Below the pieces are notes generated by a model that saw only the letters and a program-made list of their open reading frames with translations, had not been told where the DNA came from and ran no database searches. This document shows, in pieces, positions 1 to 6,743 of a stretch of DNA of 9,086 nt (its first letter is position 1; the number at the start of each line of letters is the position of its first letter). A program made the translations under genes and the position numbers. The stretch spans positions 1 through 9,086 of the forward strand of contig JBLGCL010000117.1 of the NCBI GenBank assembly GCA_047617305.1, written 5' to 3'. The DNA comes from DATFIX01 sp047617305 (GTDB lineage Archaea; Halobacteriota; Halobacteria; Halobacteriales; Natrialbaceae).

Positions 1-877
<877 letters not shown>

Positions 878-1075
878 GGTCCCGAGCACGAAGCTCGGGG
901 GGCTTTGGCGGGTATATCCCGAAGATCGGGATACACACCATGATCGTGTTCGATGCACCGACCGGGAACGCCGGCCGGGTGACACCGAACTGCCGAGGCT
1001 AACATCAGATTCCATCGTGTACGGCGGACCGCAGGGGTGGAATCCTCATTTCCTTCGGACCCGTAGGTTACCTGG
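878..1075 (-). other. 16S rRNA 5' leader with stem-loops next to the mature end
   Basis: This stretch lies between the most proximal rRNA promoter and the mature 16S 5' end and contains no gene. Two hairpins are visible. One pairs CCCGAGC with GCTCGGG (about 883-901) directly beside the 16S end. The other pairs eight bases at 915-922 with 926-933 around a three-base loop. In haloarchaea the precursor is cut in a long stem formed by sequences flanking 16S, at a bulge-helix-bulge. The 3' flank is outside the window, so that stem cannot be confirmed here. Confidence 0.6.
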
Positions 1076-1077
1076 GA

Positions 1078-1100
1078 AGGGTATTAAACCCTTCGAACCC
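1078..1100 (-). promoter_or_regulatory. rRNA promoter P4 (proximal)
   Basis: On the minus strand the sequence reads GGTTCGAAGGGTTTAATACC, with a TATA-like TTTAATA at about 1082-1089 and an upstream TTCG. The spacing TTCG-N6-TTAA matches the P1 and P2 copies further upstream. Transcription would be expected to start about 22-27 nt downstream, some 180 nt before mature 16S. A 9-bp inverted repeat (1105-1126) lies immediately upstream. Confidence 0.6.
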
Positions 1101-1104
1101 CAGG

Positions 1105-1126
1105 CCAGCGCGGGGAACCGCGCTGG
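1105..1126 (-). repeat. 9-bp inverted repeat with 4-nt loop upstream of P4
   Basis: CCAGCGCGG (1105-1113) and CCGCGCTGG (1118-1126) are perfect complements around a four-base loop. In a transcript initiated at P1-P3 this would be a strong GC hairpin inside the leader. As DNA it sits about 30 bp upstream of the P4 TATA box. No U-run follows it, so it is not an obvious terminator. Confidence 0.6.
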
Positions 1127-1204
1127 AGGGCCCGAGACGGCGGAACGAGTTGAACGTCCCGCCGATCGCGTCGTGCTTTGTCCGCATCTCATCCGAAGTG
1201 CCCT

Positions 1205-1230
1205 CGAACACTTAAGGGCATCGGACTCGA
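1205..1230 (-). promoter_or_regulatory. rRNA promoter P3
   Basis: The minus strand reads CCGATGCCCTTAAGTGTTCG. The core CTTAAGTG (1209-1216) is identical to the core of P1. The upstream element is TCCG rather than TTCG but keeps the N6 spacing to TTAA. A near-palindrome at 1237-1253 lies about 32 bp upstream, centre to centre. Confidence 0.6.
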
Positions 1231-1236
1231 TCGGCG

Positions 1237-1253
1237 CCGGAATACGTATCCGG
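1237..1253. promoter_or_regulatory. Near-palindrome upstream of P3, candidate activator or regulator site
   Basis: The 17-bp sequence is a 16-bp palindrome of CCGGATAC/GTATCCGG half-sites plus one extra A on one side. The same half-sites make the perfect palindrome at 1457-1470. Its centre is about 32.5 bp upstream of the P3 TATA core, the same distance as the other palindrome from P1. The binding protein is unknown. Confidence 0.5.
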
Positions 1254-1283
1254 CGGACAGTTTTTCGTTCTGACGTGATGGGC

Positions 1284-1310
1284 CAGTATTACTTAACCGC
1301 GCCGAACCGG
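1284..1310 (-). promoter_or_regulatory. rRNA promoter P2
   Basis: The minus strand reads GTTCGGCGCGGTTAAGTAAT. It has a TATA-like GTTAAGTAAT core (about 1288-1297) and TTCG exactly six bases before TTAA, as in P1 and P4. No GTATCC-type palindrome was found upstream of this copy. Confidence 0.6.
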
Positions 1311-1423
1311 ATCGACGCGATTCGACGACCCATCACGCCGCCTGCCTTCCCCCGTGCCGGGTCTCGGCCGGAGGGAGCGCGACGTCGTCGCGCCGCGCCG
1401 TTCACACTCAATCGAAGCCGGGT

Positions 1424-1446
1424 GTTACACTTAAGACCGTCGAACT
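1424..1446 (-). promoter_or_regulatory. rRNA promoter P1 (distal)
   Basis: The minus strand reads GTTCGACGGTCTTAAGTGTA. The TATA-like CTTAAGTG occupies 1428-1435, with TTCG six bases before TTAA. The TTCGACGG element is the form I associate with haloarchaeal rRNA promoters. A perfect 14-bp palindrome lies 32 bp upstream, centre to centre. Confidence 0.65.
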
Positions 1447-1456
1447 GCCGCCGCTG

Positions 1457-1470
1457 GGTATCCGGATACC
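1457..1470. promoter_or_regulatory. Perfect 14-bp palindrome upstream of P1
   Basis: GGTATCC (1457-1463) is followed directly by its reverse complement GGATACC (1464-1470). Perfect dyad symmetry, the shared half-site with 1237-1253 and the equal spacing to a TATA box suggest a dimeric DNA-binding protein acting on the rRNA promoters. This is inference; no regulator is identified. Confidence 0.5.
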
Positions 1471-1658
1471 ATGCCACGGTTTTCCACGACGACGCGCCTC
1501 CTCCGAAGGGGTGTCGCGCGGCTGGAGGCCAACCGGTCATCCCTCGCTGCAGGCGTCGGGGGTCGGGTTGGGTGGTGACCGCGCACGTACCCCTGAGACC
1601 CGTCGATCACTAAGCGTTGGGATGTGGGCTCCCGCGGCCAAGAAAAGGGTGGATCGAC
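1471..1658. other. Intergenic region between the MC1 gene and rRNA promoter P1
   Basis: No gene is supported in this stretch. It contains the 3' flank of the MC1-family gene, including a short pyrimidine-rich run on the minus strand (CCCTTTTCTTGG, about 1639-1650) that could end that transcript. Otherwise nothing recognisable was seen. Confidence 0.5.
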
Positions 1659-1967
1659 TTACTCGTCGAGGTGCTCGATGCCTTTCTTCGAGACGTTCGC
1701 CTCGGTGATCTCGTCGGGCATCCAGTCCGGCTTGTCGCTCGGCGCCGTCTCCTCCCAGGCCCAGCCGTCGTAGATGTGAACTTTGTCAGTCCCTTTCTCC
1801 CGGAGACGGAGCTCGGTCCGGTCCGCGTCGTCCTCGCTCGGCGCCGGGTCGAGCCGTCGGGCCGCCTTCAGGGCAGCCTGCCGAGGCGTGTTCCCGGAAA
1901 AGACACTCGTTTCGGTTCCGTCGTCCTGGCGGAGCGCAAAGTTGCGCTTACCATCTTCGCGTACCAT
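1659..1967 (-). CDS. MC1-family non-histone chromosomal protein
   Basis: This encodes a 102-residue protein of the MC1 family, small monomeric DNA-binding and DNA-bending proteins of methanogens and haloarchaea that help compact the chromosome. Family-specific blocks are clear: RNFALRQDDG at 8-17, FSGNTPRQAALKAARR at 23-38, ELRLREKGTDKVH at 52-64 and KPDWMPDEI at 79-87, with a C-terminal SKKGIEHL. The length is close to the roughly 93 residues of Methanosarcina MC1. The protein is more acidic than methanogen MC1, as expected in a high-salt cytoplasm. The start is set at the ATG at 1967, because GGAGG lies seven bases upstream and family similarity begins there; the longer in-frame extension to 2039 would run through the promoter. 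It is transcribed in the same direction as, and just upstream of, the rRNA operon. Confidence 0.9.
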   Translation of the reverse strand: MVREDGKRNFALRQDDGTETSVFSGNTPRQAALKAARRLDPAPSEDDADRTELRLREKGTDKVHIYDGWAWEETAPSDKPDWMPDEITEANVSKKGIEHLDE

Positions 1968-2001
1968 GGTTTTACCTCCATGCCAACTCAGAACACGACC
2001 C

Positions 2002-2014
2002 GTAATAAAGATAC
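2002..2014 (-). promoter_or_regulatory. Promoter of the MC1-family gene
   Basis: The minus strand has a TATA-like CTTTATTAC within GTATCTTTATTAC. This predicts a start site about 15-20 nt before the ATG at 1967, giving a short leader that contains the GGAGG ribosome-binding site. Confidence 0.55.
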
Positions 2015-2030
2015 CCCTGCCGGCGTGTGA

Positions 2031-2064
2031 TTTCACCACCCGAACGGGAGAAAGGATGGTGAAA
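2031..2064. promoter_or_regulatory. Inverted repeat TTTCACCA/TGGTGAAA in the divergent region
   Basis: TTTCACCA (2031-2038) and TGGTGAAA (2057-2064) are a perfect 8-bp inverted repeat separated by 18 bp. It sits just upstream of the MC1-gene TATA box and about 110 bp before that of the divergent AbrB-like gene. It is a candidate operator; the binding protein is unknown. Confidence 0.4.
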
Positions 2065-2168
2065 ACCCCATAGTTACTATTGATTGGCCCCGGAATTTAA
2101 TCGAACGCGGCCCGATCGTTCTGGCGCGCGCGGCGACGACGGCGAAAACCGCTTCCGTCGGTCGAAAA

Positions 2169-2182
2169 CACTTAAGTATATC
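2169..2182 (+). promoter_or_regulatory. Promoter of the AbrB-like gene
   Basis: CACTTAAGTATATC contains a TATA-like CTTAAGTATA ending 31 nt before the ATG at 2212. This predicts a leaderless or nearly leaderless transcript. The CACTTAAG core is the same 8-mer found in rRNA promoters P1 and P3. Confidence 0.55.
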
Positions 2183-2211
2183 CTATCGCCAATCTCCGGT
2201 AAGAAAGCGCG

Positions 2212-2409
2212 ATGGTACGGAAAAAGAAGCTCAGTCCCAGTGGCGCAAAGGGCGAGGACGGGGAGTACCACAACGTCCACATCAACCTACACGAGGACGA
2301 ACTCGCCGTCGCGGGCATGGAGATCGGTGACGAAGTGTTCGTACGCGTGCGCGAGGACAAGATTATCATTCAGAAGGCCGACCAGGACGAAGTCGAACAC
2401 GACTTCTAA
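2212..2409 (+). CDS. Small AbrB/SpoVT-like protein
   Basis: This encodes a 65-residue acidic protein. The segment from about 22 to 56 has the swapped-hairpin pattern of AbrB/MazE/SpoVT domains: a beta strand, a short helix-like HEDELAVAG, then GMEIGDEVFVRVREDKIIIQ, where G-D-E-V followed by alternating hydrophobics is the family hallmark. The N-terminus is basic (MVRKKK). Such domains usually bind DNA as dimers, as transition-state regulators or antitoxins. No toxin gene lies beside it, so a stand-alone regulator or chromatin-associated protein is more likely than an antitoxin. It is followed 65 bp later by pyrD, which appears to have its own promoter. Target genes cannot be read from the sequence. 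Confidence 0.75.
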   Translation: MVRKKKLSPSGAKGEDGEYHNVHINLHEDELAVAGMEIGDEVFVRVREDKIIIQKADQDEVEHDF

Positions 2410-2440
2410 AACCATCGCGGAACCGCCCTCCCTCACCGCG

Positions 2441-2450
2441 GGCTTTATGG
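2441..2450 (+). promoter_or_regulatory. Probable promoter of pyrD
   Basis: GGCTTTATGG carries a TATA-like TTTAT centred about 28 nt before the pyrD ATG at 2475. This fits a leaderless transcript independent of the preceding small gene. Confidence 0.45.
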
Positions 2451-2474
2451 CCTCATAGCTGCCCCTGACACGTA

Positions 2475-3527
2475 ATGCGTACATACGACGTCGTTCGACC
2501 GCTGTTCTTTCGGCTCTCCCCCGAGACGGCCCATCGGGTCGTCGAAACCGGCTTGACGTACGCCCAGGGAACACCCGTCGAGCGGGTCCTGTCGCGGTCC
2601 CTCGTCGTTGAGGACGACCGTTTGCGGGTCGACGCGTTCGGCCGGACCTTCCCGAACCCGATCGGCGTCGCCGCGGGATTCGACAAGAACGCTACCGTCC
2701 CCCGGAGCCTCGCCGCGATCGGCTTCGGCCACGTCGAGGTCGGCGGCGTCACGGCCGAACCACAGTCCGGCAACCCGAAGCCGCGGCTGTTCCGGCTGCC
2801 GGAGGACGAGGCGCTCGTCAACCGGATGGGCCTGAACAACGCCGGCGCCGACGAGATCGGCCGGCGGCTGTCGGCGACCGACGTGCCGGTGCCGGTCGGC
2901 GTGAACCTCGCCAAGTCGGAGCGGGTCTCGACCGAGAATGCGCCCGCCGATTACCGACGAACGTACGAACAGATCGCCGACGGCGGCGACTTCTTCGTCG
3001 TCAACGTCTCCTGTCCGAACGCAGAGGACTTCCGGGAACTGCAGAACCGGGACGCCATGGCGGCCATCTTCGGGGAGTTGATCGACGCCGGAGCGGAGCC
3101 GCTGCTGGTGAAACTCTCGCCGGACCTGCCCGAGCCCGCGGTCGAGGACGCGCTTGAGATCGTGGCCGAGTTGGACCTCGACGGCGTCGTGGCCACGAAC
3201 ACGACGACGACGCGTCCGGAGACGCTCCAGAACCCGAACCGGGTCGAGGAGGGCGGGCTCTCGGGCAGGCCCATCGAGGAACGGGCGACGAGGATGGTCC
3301 GGTTCGTGGCCGAACGGACCGACGTCCCCGTCGTCGGCGTCGGTGGCGTCTTCACCGCCGAGGACGCCTACCGGAAGATCCGGGCCGGAGCGAGCCTGGT
3401 ACAGCTGTACACGGGCCTGATCTATCGGGGGCCGACGATCGCGCGGGAGATCAATCGCGGCCTGCTCCAACGACTGGAACGGGACGGGTTCGCGACGGTC
3501 GAAGACGCGGTCGGGGCCGATCTCTGA
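2475..3527 (+). CDS. pyrD: Dihydroorotate dehydrogenase (class 2-like, quinone type)
   Basis: This FMN enzyme oxidises dihydroorotate to orotate, the fourth step of UMP synthesis. The 350-residue protein has the class 2 layout. Its N-terminal segment (1-40, RPLFFRLSPETAHRVV) resembles the membrane-associating helices of class 2 enzymes. FMN and substrate blocks follow: NPIGVAAGFDKNA (61-73), NPKPRLFRLPEDEALVNRMG (100-119), KLSPD (213-217), TNTT (241-244) and GVGGVFTAEDA (288-298). The catalytic-base segment reads NVSCPN with Cys180, where E. coli class 2 PyrD has Ser175 in NISSPN. Cysteine here is typical of class 1 enzymes. The following ELQN still matches the class 2 pattern. The electron acceptor is therefore inferred, probably menaquinone at the membrane. 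The stop codon coincides with the edge of an insertion-element-like hairpin. Confidence 0.93.
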   Translation: MRTYDVVRPLFFRLSPETAHRVVETGLTYAQGTPVERVLSRSLVVEDDRLRVDAFGRTFPNPIGVAAGFDKNATVPRSLAAIGFGHVEVGGVTAEPQSGNPKPRLFRLPEDEALVNRMGLNNAGADEIGRRLSATDVPVPVGVNLAKSERVSTENAPADYRRTYEQIADGGDFFVVNVSCPNAEDFRELQNRDAMAAIFGELIDAGAEPLLVKLSPDLPEPAVEDALEIVAELDLDGVVATNTTTTRPETLQNPNRVEEGGLSGRPIEERATRMVRFVAERTDVPVVGVGGVFTAEDAYRKIRAGASLVQLYTGLIYRGPTIAREINRGLLQRLERDGFATVEDAVGADL

Positions 3528-3571
3528 CATTCTCCCACGGCTATCGTGGGCTTTCGCCTCGAAGATCTGTA
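3525..3571 (-). mobile_element. Possible IS200/IS605 (TnpB-type) right-end remnant with hairpin
   Basis: On the minus strand this stretch ends AAAGCCCACGATAGCCGTGG followed by GAGAATGTCA. That is the form I recall for the 3' end of haloarchaeal TnpB elements and their omega-RNA scaffolds (GAAAGCCCACG, hairpin, GTGGGAGGATGTCA). CCCACG (3534-3539) pairs with CGTGGG (3545-3550) around a five-base loop. No transposase gene is present, so it would be a remnant about 47 bp long. The TCA end overlaps the pyrD stop codon TGA. Alternatively, read rightwards, the hairpin followed by CTTTC could serve as a pyrD transcription terminator. Both can be true. The assignment rests on recalled sequence patterns, not a search. 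Confidence 0.45.
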
Positions 3572-3653
3572 GGCCCGCCGAGTAACCGCCGGACGAACCG
3601 AGAACGATCGTCCGAACCCGTAGCCCTTTGACCGCCGCGCTCCGACTCCGAGT

Positions 3654-4337
3654 ATGCCCTTCGACCCCGACGCCGTCGCGACCGTCACGTTCGACTCCTA
3701 CAGCACGCTGGTGGACGTCGACGCCGCGGAGAGCGCCCTGGCCGATCGCGTCGCGGAGCCGACGCCCGTCTCCAGACTCTGGCGGGCCAGGTCCCTCGAG
3801 TACACGTTCGTCGCGAACCACGTCGACGCGTACCAGCCGTTCTACGAGATGAACCGCGACGCGCTCGAGTACGCGCTGGCGGCCCACGGCGTCGACCTGT
3901 CGCCCGAGGAGCGCGACGAGATCCTCGCCGTGTACCACGAACTCGACGTCTTCGAGGACGTTCGAGATGGGATGGAACGGCTGGACCGGTCGGGATACGA
4001 CCTGTACGTGCTCTCGAACGGGAACCCCGAGATGCTCGACTCGATGATCGAGCACGCGGGGATCCGCGACCTCGTCGTGGACGCGATCAGCGCCGACGAG
4101 GTCGAGACGTTCAAGCCCGCCACGGAACTGTACCGTCACGCGGCGGCGCGGACCGGCACGCCGATCGAGGAGATCGCCCACCTCACGGCCGCCTGGTTCG
4201 ACGTGCAGGGAGCGATCCACGCGGGGATGCAGGGCGTGTGGGTCGACCGGAAGGGCGATCCCTGGGAGCCGTTCGGGGACGACCCGGACCGCACCGTGGC
4301 GACGATCCACGAGTTCGCCGACGCGCTTGGCGCCTAA
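3654..4337 (+). CDS. HAD-superfamily hydrolase, haloacid dehalogenase type II-like
   Basis: This encodes a 227-residue cytoplasmic HAD protein, the usual length for type II haloacid dehalogenases. Motif I is TFDSYSTLVDV, with nucleophile Asp14. Phosphatases have a second Asp two residues later; here it is Tyr16, as in dehalogenases (FDAYGT). The cap domain starts at WRARSLEYTF (43-52). Motif II is VLSNGNPEML (119-128, Ser121), motif III is TFKPA (152-156, Lys154), and the last acidic motif is HLTAAWFDVQGA (176-187, Asp183). The Asn that follows the conserved Ser in characterised 2-haloacid dehalogenases (SSNAWD) is Ala here, so activity on haloacids is uncertain. The ATG at 3654 fits motif I starting at residue 12. 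Only a weak TATA-like CCTTTGA lies upstream at about 3625-3631. A 15-bp odd palindrome (4360-4374) follows the gene. Confidence 0.85.
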   Translation: MPFDPDAVATVTFDSYSTLVDVDAAESALADRVAEPTPVSRLWRARSLEYTFVANHVDAYQPFYEMNRDALEYALAAHGVDLSPEERDEILAVYHELDVFEDVRDGMERLDRSGYDLYVLSNGNPEMLDSMIEHAGIRDLVVDAISADEVETFKPATELYRHAAARTGTPIEEIAHLTAAWFDVQGAIHAGMQGVWVDRKGDPWEPFGDDPDRTVATIHEFADALGA

Positions 4338-4451
4338 CGTCTCCGGGAAACCGTCACGTTCGGCCCCGGGCCGAGCGCCGTTCGGACTCCTCCGCTGCCA
4401 CCCGAATCGGCGAAACGAATATGCCGCTGGTCGTAGAAACGAGTAGCATAC

Positions 4452-4938
4452 ATATCAGGTGGAGTTAAAGACAGCGGAGAGGGCCCGTCGGGCGGCGGTC
4501 GACTGGACAGGATCGTCGACCGCTGGTCGTTCGGCGTGGGCCTCCTTCGCGACGTGTCCGTGCGGATCGGGATCACCACGGGCATGGGTGCATCTCTGCC
4601 CGGATACGTCGCCACGTACGTCCTCTTGGTCATCGAGGCGGGTGGTTCGCTCAACGATTAGCTGACCCCGGACAGCAAGTTCGCCTACGAACCCGTCGGG
4701 TGGATCTTCTACGGCGCACACACCGTCACCGTCTCCTCGTCCAACCTCGACGAGTCGGAGAACGTCAACTACCTGCTCAACGCCCACGACGCCCTCGGCA
4801 TGACGATCCCGACGGGAATCTACTACGCGATCCCGGTCGCGGCCCTCGGGCTCCCGGGCTACCTCGCCGCGAAGCGCGTCGGTCGTATTCGGGTACTTCC
4901 TGATCGCCGTCTCGAGGACCCACGACCCCCCGTCCTGA
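4452..4938 (+). pseudogene. Decayed gene for a haloarchaeal multi-pass membrane protein
   Basis: A continuous protein signal is broken by several lesions. It can be read from ATA at 4452 (an expected ATG start, apparently lost): SGGVKDSGEGPSGG, then DRIVDRWSFGVGLLRDV, a first hydrophobic stretch (ASLPGYVATYVLLVIEAG), an in-frame TAG at 4659-4661, a loop with FAYEPVGWIFYGAH, a region NVNYLLNAHDALG, a second membrane stretch (TGIYYAIPVAALGLPGYLAA), then a frameshift near 4876-4882. The last segment VVFGYFLIAVSRTHDPPS continues in the next frame to TGA at 4936-4938. The rebuilt protein would have about 160 residues and at least three membrane segments. The W-x-F-Y-x-A-H pattern recalls a family of uncharacterised haloarchaeal membrane proteins, but I cannot name it. 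It ends 32 bp from the convergent pheT stop. Confidence 0.75.
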
Positions 4939-4970
4939 CGGTCTCCCCGGTCGCCGGTGGCCGCCGTCGG

Positions 4971-6743
4971 TCAGGCCAGCGCGTCCAGCCGGAACTCGAA
5001 CCCGACGACGGGGAGTTCCAGATCGTGTTCGACGAGCACCTCCGGATGGATCTCCCCGACGACGCCGGTTGCGTCGCCGTCGACGACGATCGTCGCGGTC
5101 CGGCCGTCGATGAACGACGGGTGCTCCGTCGCCGGGGTCGCCAGCTCGACGTCGAAGTTCCGGGCCAGCGCCTGCAGCCGGGCCTTCGCGTCCTCGTAGG
5201 AAACGTCGTGGCGGGCGAGGACGCCGGCGACGTGCTGCCGTTCGTCGACGCCCGTGTTCGCCGACTCGTCGACCGAGGCGACCAGCCCGATCTCGGCGAG
5301 GTCCTGGGGATACGCGCGGTGGGTGTTGTTCTCCAGGACCATGAGCAGGGAGGGGAGCGCCCAGGTGCGGAGGACGGTGTAGTCCTCGCTGTAGGGCGTC
5401 GTGATCCGTGGCGGTTCGGCCGCCCCGAAGGCGTCGGGATCGGCCGCCGGGTCGAGCCGCATCCGGTCGAACAGTTCGGCCTCGCTGGTGAGGTGGAAGT
5501 TCAGCAGGTCCTCGAACTCGAGCCCGACCAGTTGCGTCCGGACGGCGTTCTCGAGGGTCGATCGCTCGTGGCGCCCGCCGACCGTCCCGACGTCGGGGTA
5601 CCGGGCGGAGAGTTCGTTGAACCCGTACGCGCGGCCGACGTCGTCGATCACGTCCAGCGGATGGAGGACGTCCACCCGGTACGGCGGGATCGTGGTCTCG
5701 TACACCAGTCCGTCGTCGGTTTCCTGGCGGTCGGCGTCCAGGCCGGAACGCTCTAGGAGGTCGACGACCTCGTCGGGATCGAGGTCGACCCCGAGCATGG
5801 ACTCGATCCGGTCGTGGGCGACCGCCTTGGTCCTCGTGGAGAGGTCGGGGCGGACGAGCGACGCCCCCGGGCCGACGCGTTCGGAGTCGTCGCCGGCGTA
5901 CAGGTCCCGGTCGGGATACTCGACGGCGACCTCCTCGATCGTCGCGCCGCGGGCGTCGAACGCGTAACAGACGATGTTCAGCATCTTGTCGATCGTCCAC
6001 TGATCGGTGCCGGTCATCTCGACGAACAGCTCCCGGGAGTCCGTCGTCACCTCCGTCCGTCGCCCGTTGATCACGGGGGGGAACGAGAACAGGCCGATGT
6101 CGTCGTAGATGGCCGGGTACGAGTCGTACTCGCCGACCAGGTCGGCGTACGTCTCGCCGATGTGGTGGTCGGCGATGACCTCCCCGGGGGTCATCTCCGC
6201 GTCGCTGTCGAGCGGGACGAACCGGTCGCCGTCCGGTGCGATCCCGGTGTACCGGATCGACTTCTCGGCCGTGCCCTCGACCGTGTCGGCGATCGTTTCG
6301 CCCTTGAGCATCGCGAGGTCGTGGATGCCGATGGCGCCCTTCGCGCGCTTGCGGCCCATCGTCGCGTGCAGTTTCTCCTGCAACTGGATGATCGAGTCCA
6401 GCGTCGTCTCGTCCAGATCGACGCCGCGGATCACCGCGCCGGTGACGTACGGGCGCTCCGGCGGGACGTCCTCGACCTCGATGGTCCAGGTCGCCTCGTT
6501 CGTGTTCGGCACGTAGACCCCCCGATCGTCGCCGTACTGGTAGCGCAGCGACCGGGCGATGCCCTCGACCGAGAGCCGGTCGAGGCGGTCGGGTTCGAGT
6601 TCCAGCTTCGCGTCGCCGTCCTCCGTCTCGCCCTCGTACTCGAGGCCGAGGTCGAACAGGTCGCGTTCGAGTTCCCCGTCCGATTTCTCGTCGTGGCCGG
6701 TCAACTCGCGGAGTTCGTCGTAGTCGACGTTCACGACGGGCAT
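4971..6743 (-). CDS. pheT: Phenylalanyl-tRNA synthetase beta subunit (archaeal type)
   Basis: PheT partners PheS in the (alpha-beta)2 enzyme that attaches phenylalanine to tRNA-Phe. The beta subunit binds tRNA and carries the B3/B4 editing domain that hydrolyses Tyr-tRNA-Phe. The 590-residue length and the N-terminus MPVVNVDYDELRELTG fit the archaeal/eukaryotic form, which lacks the bacterial C-terminal ferredoxin-like anticodon domain. Recognisable parts are the domain with AKGAIGIHDLAML (about 134-146), the B5-like region PYRVDVLHPLDVIDDVGRAY, and the C-terminal catalytic-like fold ending in GVVGEIHPEVL and VGFEFRLDAL. The ATG at 6743 overlaps the pheS stop by one base (TGATG), which points to translational coupling. 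No U-rich terminator was seen after the stop at 4971. Confidence 0.96.
   Translation of the reverse strand: MPVVNVDYDELRELTGHDEKSDGELERDLFDLGLEYEGETEDGDAKLELEPDRLDRLSVEGIARSLRYQYGDDRGVYVPNTNEATWTIEVEDVPPERPYVTGAVIRGVDLDETTLDSIIQLQEKLHATMGRKRAKGAIGIHDLAMLKGETIADTVEGTAEKSIRYTGIAPDGDRFVPLDSDAEMTPGEVIADHHIGETYADLVGEYDSYPAIYDDIGLFSFPPVINGRRTEVTTDSRELFVEMTGTDQWTIDKMLNIVCYAFDARGATIEEVAVEYPDRDLYAGDDSERVGPGASLVRPDLSTRTKAVAHDRIESMLGVDLDPDEVVDLLERSGLDADRQETDDGLVYETTIPPYRVDVLHPLDVIDDVGRAYGFNELSARYPDVGTVGGRHERSTLENAVRTQLVGLEFEDLLNFHLTSEAELFDRMRLDPAADPDAFGAAEPPRITTPYSEDYTVLRTWALPSLLMVLENNTHRAYPQDLAEIGLVASVDESANTGVDERQHVAGVLARHDVSYEDAKARLQALARNFDVELATPATEHPSFIDGRTATIVVDGDATGVVGEIHPEVLVEHDLELPVVGFEFRLDALA

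Noticed and set aside
2445..4310. 621-residue open frame on the minus strand, opposite pyrD and the HAD gene
   Set aside because: It is the antisense shadow of two recognisable genes. The product is a low-complexity Arg/Asp/Val/Gly-rich translation with no family features, as expected from GC-rich codon bias.
4360..4374. Palindrome TCGGCCCCGGGCCGA after the HAD gene as a transcription terminator
   Set aside because: There is no T-run after it, and short GC palindromes are common in DNA of this composition; the evidence is too weak to call.
4659..4661. UAG read as pyrrolysine in the membrane-protein gene
   Set aside because: Pyrrolysine decoding is known from some methanogens and bacteria, not established in haloarchaea. 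The gene also lacks a start and has a frameshift, so decay explains the stop.
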